Assembly (NCBI GenBank): GCA_027449965.1
Contig: DAIDKP010000010.1
Location: 62,001 to 126,000 of the forward strand
Length of the DNA: 64,000 nt
Direction: 5' to 3'
Source: Acidobacteriaceae bacterium
Lineage (GTDB): Bacteria; Acidobacteriota; Terriglobia; Terriglobales; Acidobacteriaceae
Each line of letters begins with the position of its first letter. Position 1 is the stretch's first letter. Below the pieces are notes generated by a model. That model was given only the letters and a program-made list of their open reading frames with translations. It was not told the origin of the DNA and made no database searches. The position numbers and the translations under genes are program-made. Positions 32,537 through 42,011 of this stretch are shown here, piece after piece.

Positions 32537-32695
32537 TTACTTGCGCTTGGACTGTCCGCGAGCGGCTTTCTTGACTCGGGCTTTGTTCGCTCCGCGCGGC
32601 TCGGTGCGGGGCGGCTTGGGCGCAGCCTTCTTGCGCGCTTCCCGCTTCAGCTTTTTGCGTTCCTGTTTGTCTTCCACATTGGTTGTGTTTGCCAT
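32537..32695 (-). CDS. Small lysine/arginine-rich protein
   Basis: A 52-residue, extremely basic protein: MANTTNVEDKQERKKLKREA and then a Lys/Arg/Ala/Pro-rich tail ending in KKAARGQSKRK. ATG 32695 has AGAGAG just upstream, while an ATG ten codons earlier is also in frame. The composition suggests nucleic acid binding, perhaps ribosome or nucleoid association, but no family is recognised. It lies alone, between the helicase gene and the permease gene, all on the minus strand. Confidence 0.55.
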   Translation of the reverse strand: MANTTNVEDKQERKKLKREARKKAAPKPPRTEPRGANKARVKKAARGQSKRK

Positions 32696-32860
32696 GCTTC
32701 TCTCTTTTCTTTCTTCCGGCTGCATTGCCGCCGGGTTTGTTTCCGTTGCAGCAATCAGAATAACAGGCTTTGTTTTGCTGCTTCCTGTGAAGAGCCGCGC
32801 AGCGGGTATCGGGGATGCCGGAAGCAGAGGGTGTATTTGGGGCCGAGAGGCGAAGCGCCG

Positions 32861-35689
32861 TCAGATACGCTCAAGCTGGGCAAAGCGCTCAACCAGTTTT
32901 TTGACGCCAAAACGAGGGAAGTGAACGGTCAGCTTGGCATCATCGCTGTCTCCTTCGCGCATGAGCACGGTGCCTTCCCCGTATTTGCCGTGGCGCACAC
33001 GATTTCCTTTCTGGAATCCGGAGGCAGATTTGGGCGGTTCGACATCCAGTCTGGGACGAGGCGATTTGCCGGTGGGCATGGTGGTGCGTCCGCTGAAGAA
33101 CTTTGCAATGTTGTCGATGGAGTCACCGTTCGATGGGGTGACAGCGCTGTGTGCCGCTGGTGGCGGCGCGACCACGGTTCCCGTCCAACGGCTATGGAGT
33201 GCACCGGCATGGCTGGGTCGGCTTTTTTCGGGCTGCGGATAGGGTGTTGCGCGCAAGCCGACGCGATATTCGCCACGACGGTTCATGGGCGGGCGACCGG
33301 GCGTTGCACTCTGGTCTTCATCCTCATAGCTGTAGTGGCTGGCTGCGTCTTCAGCATATCGAGAGGATTGGGCAGCCGGCTGGGCGCTATTGCGCCACGG
33401 AGAACCGAGGTCTTCCAAGAGACGCGCTGGAATCTCCTCAAGAAAGCGCGATGGTATGCTTGCCTCCGGCATATCGTTGCCGTAGCGGCGACGATATTGC
33501 GCACGTGTGAGCACGAGCGTATCCATGGCGCGGGTCATGCCGACGTAGCAAAGCCTGCGCTCTTCTTCGAGTGCGTCGGGACTGTTGATGGAGCGTGAGT
33601 GTGGGAACAATCCCTCTTCCATGCCGGCGAGAAAGACCAGCGGAAACTCCAGTCCCTTGGCTGCGTGCAGGCTCATCAGCGTGACGCGAGAGTCGGCGTT
33701 GAACTGGTCGGTATCGGAGACAAGGGCGGCGTGATCGAGAAAGTCTCCGAGGGTTTCGCCGCGCTCCTCGGCGTCGCGGGCTGCGTTGGCCAGTTCCTTG
33801 AGATTCTCGATGCGACCGATGGCCTCGGGCGATCCTTCGGCTTCGAGCGACTTGATGTAGCCGCTGCGGTCGATGAGAAAGCGAATCAATTCGGGAAGAG
33901 TTCCCTGCTCACCAGGCGCGCGGAAAGCATGGTCATCCGCTTCACTTGTGGATGCAGCATTGGGCGTGGCATCTGCCGTGGTGTTTACGGTGCGCTTCTT
34001 TCGTTGATTGCCTGCCGCCTGGCTTTGAGCAAAGGGTGAAAGCGATGCAGCATCAAAGAGCAGAGTGGGCTGTGAGGCTGTGGCGCCAAAGTCGAATTCC
34101 GTAGCTGCGCTGGACTCGACGGAAGCATTGCCACCGAAGTCAAATCCGGCGTCGCCATCCTCTTCTGCGACAGGCTCATTGGCATCGGTCACAGCATCCG
34201 CGGTGAGGTCGGCTTCGAGCTTTGCAGCGAAGTCAGGATGCAGAATGGCCTGAGCATCCTCGATGAGACGACGAAATCCATCGAGAGCGGCGCAGGCTCG
34301 CGCGGGCACGAGTTGCGCACGCATGGCCTGGCGCATGGCGTCCCAGGTGGACAGGCCGGTTTCAAGGGCCAGCCGCTCCAGCGTCTCCAGCGTGGTTTTG
34401 CCGATTCCACGCGCGGGCGTGTTGATGACGCGCTGCAACGCGATGGAGTCATGAGGATTTTGCACGAGCTTGAGATAGCTGAGCAGATCGCGAATCTCGG
34501 AGCGCTCATAGAAGCTGAAACCGCCGACCATGGTGTATTGAATTCCGTAGCGTCGGAGCGCTTCTTCGACGAGGCGCGACTGGGAGTTTGTGCGATAGAG
34601 CACGGCGCAACGTCCGGTGCCGTCATCGCGCTCGGTTTCGCGCAGATAACGATTGACCCGGTCGGCGATGAAGAGCGCTTCGTTTTCTCCATCGGGAGCC
34701 TCGTAATATCCGATGAGCGAGCCGCCTTCACGCTCGGTCCAGAGGGTTTTGCCTTTGCGCTGGGCGTTGTTGGCAACGACGGCGCCGGCAGCTTCCAGAA
34801 TGACCTGCGTGGAGCGATAGTTCTGCTCAAGGCGGACGATTCTGGCATCGGCAAAATCCTTTTCAAATTCGAGGATATTGCGAATGTCGGCACCGCGCCA
34901 GCTATAGATGGACTGGTCCTCGTCGCCGACGGCGCAGACGTTGTGACGCTCGCCGGCAAGCAGTTTCATCAGCTCGTATTGGGGACGATTGGTGTCCTGA
35001 TACTCATCGACGAGCAGATAGCGATAGCGGCGCTGGTAGCGCTCGCGGACTTCAGAGGATGCCTTCATCATGCGCACGGTTTCAAGGAGCAGATCGTCAA
35101 AGTCCAGCGCGTTGTTTTTTTTCAGCTCGGTGCGATAGCTGGCGTAGATGTGAGCGATGCGTTCGGAGCCTGGATCGGAGGAGCCGAGGTAGTACTCCTG
35201 GGGATCGATCATGTGGCTTTTAGCCCAGGAGATTTTACTGAGGACGGTGCGTGGCGTGAGCTGCTTGGTATCGAGTCCGAGGCGCTTCATAATGGACTTG
35301 ACGATGGATTGCTGATCGTTGTCGTCGTAGATGGCAAAGGTGCGGGTCAGCCCGGCATCGGGTCCGGAGCCGATGCGGAGGGACTCGATATCGCGGCGCA
35401 ACATGCGCACACAGAGGGAGTGAAAGGTGGCGATGGTGGGCCTGGTCAAAGCTCCACGCTGGAGCAGGCGATCGACACGCTCCTCCATCTCACGCGCGGC
35501 CTTGTTGGTGAAGGTGACGGCGAGAATGGCATCGGGAGCGACGCCTTTGTGCTCGATGAGCCAGGCGATGCGATGGGTGATGACGCGCGTTTTGCCCGAT
35601 CCGGCACCGGCGAGAATGAGCAGCGGTCCTTCGGTCGTCTCAACGGCAGCGCGCTGCTCGGGGTTCAGTTTGTCGATCAGCTCCTGCAA
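32861..35689 (-). CDS. UvrD/PcrA-type superfamily 1 DNA helicase
   Basis: A 942-residue SF1A helicase. Motif I is LAGAGSGKTRVITHRIAWL, motif II is LVDEYQDTNRPQYEL, and later motifs include VEQNYRS-like LEQNYRST and LMSLHAAKGLEFPLVFLAGM. It unwinds DNA 3'-5' in excision repair and in clearing protein roadblocks. The end GNRVRHGKYGEGTVL is the C-terminal Tudor-like module that binds RNA polymerase in PcrA/UvrD. A low-complexity Ala/Asp/Ser-rich insert of about 100 residues (roughly 490-590) is unusual. The start MQELIDKLNPEQRAAVETTE is standard. Confidence 0.94.
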   Translation of the reverse strand: MQELIDKLNPEQRAAVETTEGPLLILAGAGSGKTRVITHRIAWLIEHKGVAPDAILAVTFTNKAAREMEERVDRLLQRGALTRPTIATFHSLCVRMLRRDIESLRIGSGPDAGLTRTFAIYDDNDQQSIVKSIMKRLGLDTKQLTPRTVLSKISWAKSHMIDPQEYYLGSSDPGSERIAHIYASYRTELKKNNALDFDDLLLETVRMMKASSEVRERYQRRYRYLLVDEYQDTNRPQYELMKLLAGERHNVCAVGDEDQSIYSWRGADIRNILEFEKDFADARIVRLEQNYRSTQVILEAAGAVVANNAQRKGKTLWTEREGGSLIGYYEAPDGENEALFIADRVNRYLRETERDDGTGRCAVLYRTNSQSRLVEEALRRYGIQYTMVGGFSFYERSEIRDLLSYLKLVQNPHDSIALQRVINTPARGIGKTTLETLERLALETGLSTWDAMRQAMRAQLVPARACAALDGFRRLIEDAQAILHPDFAAKLEADLTADAVTDANEPVAEEDGDAGFDFGGNASVESSAATEFDFGATASQPTLLFDAASLSPFAQSQAAGNQRKKRTVNTTADATPNAASTSEADDHAFRAPGEQGTLPELIRFLIDRSGYIKSLEAEGSPEAIGRIENLKELANAARDAEERGETLGDFLDHAALVSDTDQFNADSRVTLMSLHAAKGLEFPLVFLAGMEEGLFPHSRSINSPDALEEERRLCYVGMTRAMDTLVLTRAQYRRRYGNDMPEASIPSRFLEEIPARLLEDLGSPWRNSAQPAAQSSRYAEDAASHYSYEDEDQSATPGRPPMNRRGEYRVGLRATPYPQPEKSRPSHAGALHSRWTGTVVAPPPAAHSAVTPSNGDSIDNIAKFFSGRTTMPTGKSPRPRLDVEPPKSASGFQKGNRVRHGKYGEGTVLMREGDSDDAKLTVHFPRFGVKKLVERFAQLERI

Positions 35690-35849
35690 AACTGCCTTTC
35701 CAAAACTGAGGTGAAGGTTGATTGCAACCCTGATTCAGTGTATCTGCTGCGGCAAATGGATGGAGGACGGGGTGAAGTTGAAAGCGGGAGAAAGGATTCA
35801 TCGAACGGGAGAATTTGACTGGATGTTGTCCTGTAATCTGGAGCCAGAT

Positions 35850-36455
35850 ATGTCGGACGCAATCCTCACTCCGTCGGATGTTCCTCAGCCTGCACCGGCA
35901 TCGTATCGCGCGGTGGTCTACTGTGCCTCCGCACCGGGCAATCGGCCGGAATATATGCACACCGCGCGGGAGTTGGGCGCTGGACTGGCACGGGAAGATA
36001 TCGGGCTTGTCTATGGTGGAGCGAGCGTGGGCCTGATGGGTGCGGTGGCCGATGGCGCGCTGGCCGAGGGCGGCGAGGTGCTGGGTGTGCTTCCAGCGGT
36101 GCTGGCAGACCGTGAGATTGCACATGCAACCCTGATGCGGCTGAAAAGCTTGTACTACACCGAGACGATGCACGAACGCAAGGCAAAGATGCTGGAGCTG
36201 GCTGATGCCGTGGTGGCTTTGCCGGGGGGCTTTGGCACGCTGGATGAGCTGATGGAAGCGCTGACCTGGTCGCAGCTCGGCATCCATGCCAAGCCTTGCA
36301 TTCTGGTAAATCTGATGGGGTACTATGACGGGTTGCTCACTTTTCTGGATCGGGCGGTGCAGGAAGGATTTCTGAAGTCTGAAAATCGCGCGCGGATCCT
36401 GGTGGCAAACGATGTTCGACACGCAATCCAAATTCTGAGGGAGTGGCGTAGATGA
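35850..36455 (+). CDS. LOG family protein (TIGR00730-type nucleotide phosphoribohydrolase)
   Basis: A 201-residue Rossmann-fold protein of the LOG/lysine decarboxylase-like family. VYGGASVGLMGAVADGAL and the catalytic motif LPGGFGTLDELMEALTW are diagnostic. Members hydrolyse cytokinin riboside monophosphate or, more generally in bacteria, AMP and related nucleotides to base and ribose phosphate. ATG 35850 is chosen for GGAG six bases upstream, although the frame is open from 35718. Its TGA overlaps the ATG of the next gene by 4 bp. Confidence 0.88.
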   Translation: MSDAILTPSDVPQPAPASYRAVVYCASAPGNRPEYMHTARELGAGLAREDIGLVYGGASVGLMGAVADGALAEGGEVLGVLPAVLADREIAHATLMRLKSLYYTETMHERKAKMLELADAVVALPGGFGTLDELMEALTWSQLGIHAKPCILVNLMGYYDGLLTFLDRAVQEGFLKSENRARILVANDVRHAIQILREWRR

Positions 36456-37621
36456 AACTTGTGCAGATGAAACTTGTATTTCTTTCCGTCGTTGTGGCAG
36501 CATCCTCGTGGAACGCAGGCGCACAGATGCCGACTGGCAGTTCGTCTGGTGAAGCAAGCTCGGCGAGTGTCGTTTCGGCGAGTCGTCCGATTCGCGTGGC
36601 GGTGGTGGGACTGGTGCATGACCACGCACTGGGCATCTTTGGCGCGCTGGCCCGCAATCATAACGTGACGCTGGTAGGGATCAGCGAGTCCGACAAGAAC
36701 CTGATCTCGCTGTATTCGCAGCGGTTCAGCCTGGCGAGCACGCTTTTTTATCCGAATGAGGCCAGGATGATTGAGGCGACGCATCCGGACGCCGTGCTGG
36801 TATATACGTCGATTGCCGATCATCGCAAGGCGATTGAGATTGCTGCGCGCCATCACGTGAACGCGATGGTGGAGAAGCCGCTGGCGACGACGATGGAGGA
36901 TGCGCTGGCGATTCGAAAGATTGCTCGCGAAGATCATATTCAGGTTCTGGTGAACTACGAGACGACCTGGTATGCGAGCAATGCCGAGGCGTTGCGTGAG
37001 GTGGACAAAGGGATGTTGGGCACGATTCGCCGCGTGGTGGTGCATGACGGACACGAAGGGCCGAAAGAGATTGGTGTGAGCCATACCTTTTTGAGCTGGC
37101 TGACGGACCCGAAGCAGGCAGGAGCGGGGGCCATGTTTGACTTTGGCTGCTATGGCGCCGACCTGATGACACTGATCATGCACGGCGAGACACCGGAGAG
37201 CGTGACGGCGGTAGCGATGACGGACAAGCCGAAGATCTATCCGCATGTGGATGACGACGCGACAATCATTGTGCGCTACAAGGGCGCGCAGGCGGTGCTG
37301 CAACCCTCCTGGACGTGGAGTTTTGCGCGGAAAGATATGGAGGTCTACGGCACGAATGGCTACCTGATTACCGAAGCCAACAGCCGCGTTCGCACACGCT
37401 ACAAGGGGCAGCTTGCCGAGCAGGAACATGAAGCGCCGCGGCTGGTTCGCAATCAGCAGGATTCGCTGGATTATCTGGCTGCCGTGCTGCATGGACAGTT
37501 GAATCCTGACCACGATCTCTCATCCCTGCCGACGAACATGATCGTGATGCAGATTTTGACAGCGGCGCAGGAGTCGGCACGCACAGGACGCACGGTGCCG
37601 CTGACGCCACTGCCGAACTGA
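36452..37621 (+). CDS. Exported Gfo/Idh/MocA family oxidoreductase
   Basis: A 389-residue dehydrogenase-like protein. An N-terminal signal peptide (MKLVQMKLVFLSVVVAASSW to about residue 25) precedes the NAD(P)-binding Rossmann domain, PIRVAVVGLVHDHALGIFGA, and the EKP motif in AMVEKPLATTMEDAL. The C-terminal alpha/beta domain follows. The glycine-rich loop reads GLVHDH, not GxGxxG, so cofactor binding may differ. An 11-base direct repeat (36452-36462 and 36467-36477) gives two possible ATG starts five codons apart. It overlaps the LOG gene by 4 bp. Exported members of this family exist in sugar-degrading bacteria, but the substrate is unknown. Confidence 0.85.
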   Translation: MKLVQMKLVFLSVVVAASSWNAGAQMPTGSSSGEASSASVVSASRPIRVAVVGLVHDHALGIFGALARNHNVTLVGISESDKNLISLYSQRFSLASTLFYPNEARMIEATHPDAVLVYTSIADHRKAIEIAARHHVNAMVEKPLATTMEDALAIRKIAREDHIQVLVNYETTWYASNAEALREVDKGMLGTIRRVVVHDGHEGPKEIGVSHTFLSWLTDPKQAGAGAMFDFGCYGADLMTLIMHGETPESVTAVAMTDKPKIYPHVDDDATIIVRYKGAQAVLQPSWTWSFARKDMEVYGTNGYLITEANSRVRTRYKGQLAEQEHEAPRLVRNQQDSLDYLAAVLHGQLNPDHDLSSLPTNMIVMQILTAAQESARTGRTVPLTPLPN

Positions 37622-37799
37622 GTGAAGCGAACCAGTCGTGGTTGCGCCGAAAAGCATGGAGAGTTTGCGCGGCAGATGGCCGAAGTGGCCGTGTTTCAAC
37701 CCGTGTGCGAGATGGTATGCTTGCCCTCAACCCTGTGCGTGAAAAGAAGCTGCGATGATCGCTGATTTTTGTGTGGGTTGGAATTCGCTGGGAGGCGCA

Positions 37800-39512
37800 A
37801 TGAAACGCTTCATTGGGATGATCTTTCTTGCTTGCACGATGGTGATGGCGCAGGGACCGGAGTTTCACACCGTTCCCGGGCAGGCGCGGTCGATGGTGGT
37901 TTCAAAGTTTGGTATCGTCTCGACGCCGCAGTTTCTGGCCTCGCAGGCAGGTGCGCACATTCTGGAACAGGGCGGAAATGCGATTGATGCGGCGATTGCG
38001 GCCAATGCGGTGATGGGAGTGGTGCAGCCGTATGTGAATGGGATCGGCGGCGACCTGTTCATGCTCTACTACGACGCGAAGAGCGGCAAGTTGTATGGGT
38101 TGAACTCGAGTGGCTGGACGCCGAAGACGCTGACGATCGACGCGCTCAAGGCGAAAGGCGTGAATACGCTCGACTTCATTGGCGTCAATACGATTGACGT
38201 GCCGGGAGCTGTTGCCGGCTGGGACGCGATGCGTGCGCGTTTCGGGACGATGCCGTTTCGCACTCTGCTGGCGCCGGCGATTTATTACGCGTCCAATGGA
38301 TTTCCGCTGGCCGAGCGCAATGCACGGTATTGGATTGCGCCGCGCCTGCTGAACCAGCCCGGGTATCGAGAGACCTACGACATCTGGACTCATGCGCCAC
38401 AACCGGGCGACCTGTTTCGGAATCCTGCTCTGGCCAACTCCCTGCGCCAGATTGCCGAACATGGACGCGATGCCTATTACAACGGGCCGATGACCGAAGT
38501 GATGGTGAAATTTCTGCGCGCGCAGGGCGGAATGCATACGCTGGAAGATTTTCGCGACTTTCAGCCGGAGTGGGTGGAGCCGGTTTCGACGACGTATCAC
38601 GGATGGACCGTGTATGAACTGCCGCCGAACGGTCAGGGAATCGCAGCGCTTTCCATGCTCAACATCATGGAGCATTTTCCGCTGGAAGAATATGGGCAGA
38701 ACTCGGTTGCTGCGCTGCACGTCATGATCGAAGCCAAGAAGCTGGCCTATGCGGATATGTATCGGTATGTGGGCGATCCGCGGTTCTCGCCGATACCGGT
38801 GCAGCAGCTTATCTCAAAATCGCTGGCAGACCAGCGGGCGAAGTTGATCGACATGAATCATGCTGCCTGCCAGGTGGTGCCGTCGAAGATCGAAGCTGAA
38901 CTGGACAAGCATGGCAACTCGACGATCTATCTATCGACGATCGACAAGGACGGGAACATTGTTTCGCTGATCCAGAGCAACTATGCCGGGTATGGAACCG
39001 GGATGGTTGCGCCGGGACTGGGTTTTTCGTTTCAGAATCGCGGCGCTGGATTTCAGATGACTCCTGGGTTGCCCAACTCGCTGGACGGCCATAAACGACC
39101 GCTGCATACGATCATTCCTGCGTTCATGGAAAAAGGCGATATTCGGATTGGATTTGGGATTATGGGCGGCTGGAACCAGGCGCAGGCACATGCCCAGTTT
39201 GTCTCCAACATTGTGGATTTTCACATGAATGTGCAATCGGCACTGGAGCAGCCGCGGTTTACGAAAGAGACATTTGACGGTTGCGACGTGATGATGGAGC
39301 AGACGATTCCCGCTGATGTGCGCGCGGGGCTGACGGCGCGTGGACACCAGATCAAACTGCTGGAGCCGCTATCGTTCACGGTGGGTCAAGGAGCGGCGGT
39401 GGTGCGCGACACCGCGCGCAAAGTCAACTTTGCTGCAGGTGACCCGCGCTCGGATGGCGCGGCGATTCCGCAGGAACCACCGGTTGGCGAGTTGTCGCCT
39501 GGTCACCCATGA
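37800..39512 (+). CDS. ggt: Gamma-glutamyltransferase family protein, exported
   Basis: A 570-residue Ntn-hydrolase. The signal peptide MKRFIGMIFLACTMVMAQG is followed by the large-subunit region (ILEQGGNAIDAAIAANAVMG, NGIGGDLFMLYYD). The autoprocessing and nucleophile Thr lies near residue 375 in HGNSTIYLSTIDKDGN, where the second Thr of the usual TTH is Ile. The late PLHTIIPAF is a typical small-subunit stretch. The enzyme cleaves gamma-glutamyl bonds, for example of glutathione, in the periplasm. GGGAGG before ATG 37800 supports this start. The TGA overlaps a possible downstream ATG at 39509. Confidence 0.92.
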   Translation: MKRFIGMIFLACTMVMAQGPEFHTVPGQARSMVVSKFGIVSTPQFLASQAGAHILEQGGNAIDAAIAANAVMGVVQPYVNGIGGDLFMLYYDAKSGKLYGLNSSGWTPKTLTIDALKAKGVNTLDFIGVNTIDVPGAVAGWDAMRARFGTMPFRTLLAPAIYYASNGFPLAERNARYWIAPRLLNQPGYRETYDIWTHAPQPGDLFRNPALANSLRQIAEHGRDAYYNGPMTEVMVKFLRAQGGMHTLEDFRDFQPEWVEPVSTTYHGWTVYELPPNGQGIAALSMLNIMEHFPLEEYGQNSVAALHVMIEAKKLAYADMYRYVGDPRFSPIPVQQLISKSLADQRAKLIDMNHAACQVVPSKIEAELDKHGNSTIYLSTIDKDGNIVSLIQSNYAGYGTGMVAPGLGFSFQNRGAGFQMTPGLPNSLDGHKRPLHTIIPAFMEKGDIRIGFGIMGGWNQAQAHAQFVSNIVDFHMNVQSALEQPRFTKETFDGCDVMMEQTIPADVRAGLTARGHQIKLLEPLSFTVGQGAAVVRDTARKVNFAAGDPRSDGAAIPQEPPVGELSPGHP

Positions 39513-39565
39513 GCGTCGCGCAGGGCACGGGAAACTCCGCTTACAAATCGATTAATGAGGGGACT

Positions 39566-39799
39566 ATGATCCACCTTCCTGTTGGAATCGACCTGGAGAT
39601 TCCCGATGTTGTCAGAGCGGAATATACGCTGCGCGCCGCGAACTATCTGCTGGGTACTCACCCGTTGTCGAGCGAATCGTACATGGCTGCAATTGTCACC
39701 GACTCGCGAAAACACACGTACTCGAACAATCGCGGCGACTACTCATATCTTCCCGGACGGTCTCCGCAGCGAGTCGCTGGATGCTGGTGGCCAACGTAG
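39566..39799 (+). CDS. Hypothetical small protein
   Basis: A 77-codon frame begins at ATG 39566 with GAGGGG upstream. It reads MIHLPVGIDLEIPDVVRAEY, then LRAANYLLGTHPLSSESYMA and a Tyr/Arg-rich tail. The first half has the G/C-rich third positions of neighbouring genes and the last third less so. An in-frame ATG at 39509 overlaps the ggt stop and would add 19 residues. No family is recognised, so this is a moderate-to-weak gene call. Confidence 0.42.
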   Translation: MIHLPVGIDLEIPDVVRAEYTLRAANYLLGTHPLSSESYMAAIVTDSRKHTYSNNRGDYSYLPGRSPQRVAGCWWPT

Positions 39800-39907
39800 C
39801 TGAGGCGATCGTAACGGAAAAAGCGAAAGAATCAGCGAGTTTCGAACGGGACTCTCCATGTGCGGTGAGCGGCGCGGCAACCGGTGAGAATTGCGTACAA
39901 TTTTCTG

Positions 39908-40171
39908 ATGCATGAAGTGATCCTCTACACGCGCCAAGGCTGCCATCTGTGTCATGTTGTCCAGGAGACGCTGCAACAGCTGGAAGCCACAGCCGACTTT
40001 CGTTGGCAGCTCATCGACATTGACACCGATCCTGCGCTGCGGGAGCGTTTCAATGAAGAAGTGCCTGTCGTCTTCATCGACGGGCGCAAGGCTTTCAAGT
40101 ATCACATGGAGCCGCAGCAGTTTTTGCGTGTGCTGGCGGGTCGAACGCCGCAGGCGCAACCGGCTCGGTAA
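39908..40171 (+). CDS. Glutaredoxin-like (DUF836-type) thioredoxin-fold protein
   Basis: An 87-residue thioredoxin-fold protein: MHEVILYTRQGCHLCHVVQE holds a CxxC (CHLC) after the first strand, and VPVVFIDGRKAF is the cis-Pro segment. Such small proteins reduce disulfides or glutathione mixed disulfides, or serve as uncharacterised redox partners. ATG 39908 gives the family start, and an in-frame ATG eight codons upstream is possible. It lies downstream of ggt and converges with pnuC. Confidence 0.85.
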   Translation: MHEVILYTRQGCHLCHVVQETLQQLEATADFRWQLIDIDTDPALRERFNEEVPVVFIDGRKAFKYHMEPQQFLRVLAGRTPQAQPAR

Positions 40172-40233
40172 CAGGGGAGATCGAGCCATTCAAAGCCGGC
40201 AGTTCGGAGGCTCCGCCGTGACTTGAGCGTTGG

Positions 40234-40830
40234 TCATCCCGCGGCCACTCGATCTTCCTGTTCGGCACGCGCCACGCGCCAGTCACGCAGCCCAAAGATC
40301 GCCATCACCACAAAGATCGCCGAAAGGGCAGCTGTGACGTATGCCTGCTTCCAGGCGTACTCCACGATGTAGGTCAGATCGACGGCAATCCACAGCGTCC
40401 AGTTGGCCATGTACTGCTGCGCTTCCCACACTGTGCCCACCAGGCTGAACGCTGTGAGAGCCGCATCGAGCCACGGCAGCGCGGCGTTTGTCCAGTGCTG
40501 CATTCCGACGGCCAGCGCTACTGTCATTGCCAGTCCCGCAGCCAGGCTGATTGACAGGAACAGAGGCTGCATCCGTCGGACCAGCAGCGTTCCCTGGGCT
40601 TGTACACCGCGCTGCCACTTGACCCAGCCGTACACGCCGCAAATGGCAAAAACCACCTGCAGAAGCATATCTGAATAGAGATGAATCTCGCGAAAAAACT
40701 CGCCATACAAAAGACTCGCGAGAATCGTTACCGACCACGCACTCAGGCGCCGCTTCATCGAGAGCCAGACACTCCCGATACTCAACAGCGCGGATACGCA
40801 CTCGAGCGGAGACAGCGTCCACCAGCTCAT
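40234..40830 (-). CDS. PnuC-family vitamin transporter
   Basis: A 198-residue membrane protein with about seven helices in the PnuC fold. WSVTILASLLYGEFFREIHL, VFAICGVYGWVKWQRG, WIAVDLTYIVEYAWKQAYVT and a terminal AIFGLRDWRVA are family landmarks. PnuC members move nicotinamide riboside, while PnuT and PnuX relatives move thiamine or riboflavin by facilitated diffusion, trapped by phosphorylation inside. The start overlaps the stop of the kinase-like gene by 4 bp, which suggests that kinase as the trapping enzyme. The ligand cannot be read from sequence here. Confidence 0.88.
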   Translation of the reverse strand: MSWWTLSPLECVSALLSIGSVWLSMKRRLSAWSVTILASLLYGEFFREIHLYSDMLLQVVFAICGVYGWVKWQRGVQAQGTLLVRRMQPLFLSISLAAGLAMTVALAVGMQHWTNAALPWLDAALTAFSLVGTVWEAQQYMANWTLWIAVDLTYIVEYAWKQAYVTAALSAIFVVMAIFGLRDWRVARAEQEDRVAAG

Positions 40831-42011
40831 CGCTCACCCTCTGCCCACGTCTGCATCCAGTCCATCAGCCGTCTTCCTTCCGCCGTGTCGAACCACTGGC
40901 AATGGCCCACAAAATACTGTTGCCACGCAAGCTGAGCACGCGCTTCGTCGCCCAACACGGTGAGGAAATACTCTGTCTCGGACAAAGCGAACTCACAGTG
41001 CACCACGGGCAGCATGGCGGCAATCGCCTTGCGCTCCTGCATGGTCAGCAGCACAACCTCTTCATAACCGGCGAGCAGAGCTGCTGCCTGCTCCAGATTG
41101 GCCTGCACGCGTCCGCTCAAACTGAGCCAGTCAACGACACTGCGTTCGAGCGCTGTAGCCACATCATGCGCTGCGCATGTTTGGTCTGCCAAACCAAAGT
41201 CGATGACCGAAGTCACGCGGGCATCCACGCCCTCGCCGGACCACATGAGATTGGATCCGTGCCAATCGTTCTGCGTCCACAGCGGCTGCAGCGCCTGGCC
41301 TGCCGTGAGCAAACCCTGCCGCTGCATGTGTTCATGATGCGGCACAAAGCAGCGGGCAAAATCTGCCTCGGCGTTGCGCGCGCTCAACCATTGCGCCAAT
41401 CCCGGCCTCGAGGCCAGATAGGCACGAAACGCCGCCGTTGGATTGCCGGCTGGAATCAGCGAAAAACTTGTAACGAGGGGAGCCAGGCTACGCACAGGTG
41501 CGGCAAATTCACGCGCCGCAAGATGCAGCTGTCCCAATGCGATGCCCGCCGCACGGGCGTGTTCCACACACAGATACGGCGTCCACGACATTGCCTGAGC
41601 GTACAGATCACGACCGGGCGCAATTGAAAATGCCTCGCAGACCCAGCCGGCACGCTCGACTGCGGTCTGCCCGCTGCGAGTTTGCAGCGGAGCCATAACC
41701 AAGGGCGTTCTGGATGCCAGCCACTCCGCGAAACGATGTTCTTCCGCAAGCCACGCTGCCTGGCGAACAGAGCGACTGTGGCGTTTCACAAAGACGCGAG
41801 CTTCCGTGGTGCGCACGCTGGCTGCGGCAGAAAAAGGCCTGGGACTGACGGCTGTAATCTCAACAACACGGCCCATGCCGTCGTAGTTGCGCAGGAGATC
41901 GTCCACCTCTTCCGATGTCCATGCGGGCCAGTCCCCATCCGCCCAGGAGCCATCCAGTCCATGCACACGGTGCGCAGAATCCCTTGCGTTCGTCGCTTGG
42001 CGGGTCATCAC
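40827..42011 (-). CDS. APH/choline kinase-fold phosphotransferase
   Basis: A 394-residue protein of the aminoglycoside phosphotransferase superfamily, which also includes thiamine kinase. The Brenner loop is QNDWHGSNLMW (usual HGDxHxxN, here Gln at the first His) and the metal-binding DFG-like motif is VIDFGLADQTCAAHDVATAL. The catalytic Asp and the Asn are kept. It lies between, and overlaps by 4 bp with, both an M1-like gene (upstream) and pnuC (downstream). A vitamin or nucleoside kinase that traps PnuC substrate is the best inference; antibiotic resistance is less likely from context. Confidence 0.83.
   Translation of the reverse strand: MMTRQATNARDSAHRVHGLDGSWADGDWPAWTSEEVDDLLRNYDGMGRVVEITAVSPRPFSAAASVRTTEARVFVKRHSRSVRQAAWLAEEHRFAEWLASRTPLVMAPLQTRSGQTAVERAGWVCEAFSIAPGRDLYAQAMSWTPYLCVEHARAAGIALGQLHLAAREFAAPVRSLAPLVTSFSLIPAGNPTAAFRAYLASRPGLAQWLSARNAEADFARCFVPHHEHMQRQGLLTAGQALQPLWTQNDWHGSNLMWSGEGVDARVTSVIDFGLADQTCAAHDVATALERSVVDWLSLSGRVQANLEQAAALLAGYEEVVLLTMQERKAIAAMLPVVHCEFALSETEYFLTVLGDEARAQLAWQQYFVGHCQWFDTAEGRRLMDWMQTWAEGER

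Noticed and set aside
34238..35818. A 526-codon plus-strand frame opposite the helicase gene
   Set aside because: Antisense shadow of a gene with clear helicase motifs. The translation is Gly/Ala/Asp-rich without any domain.
40827..42011. Aminoglycoside resistance kinase
   Set aside because: The fold is shared, but the operon with PnuC and the altered Brenner loop favour a metabolic kinase.
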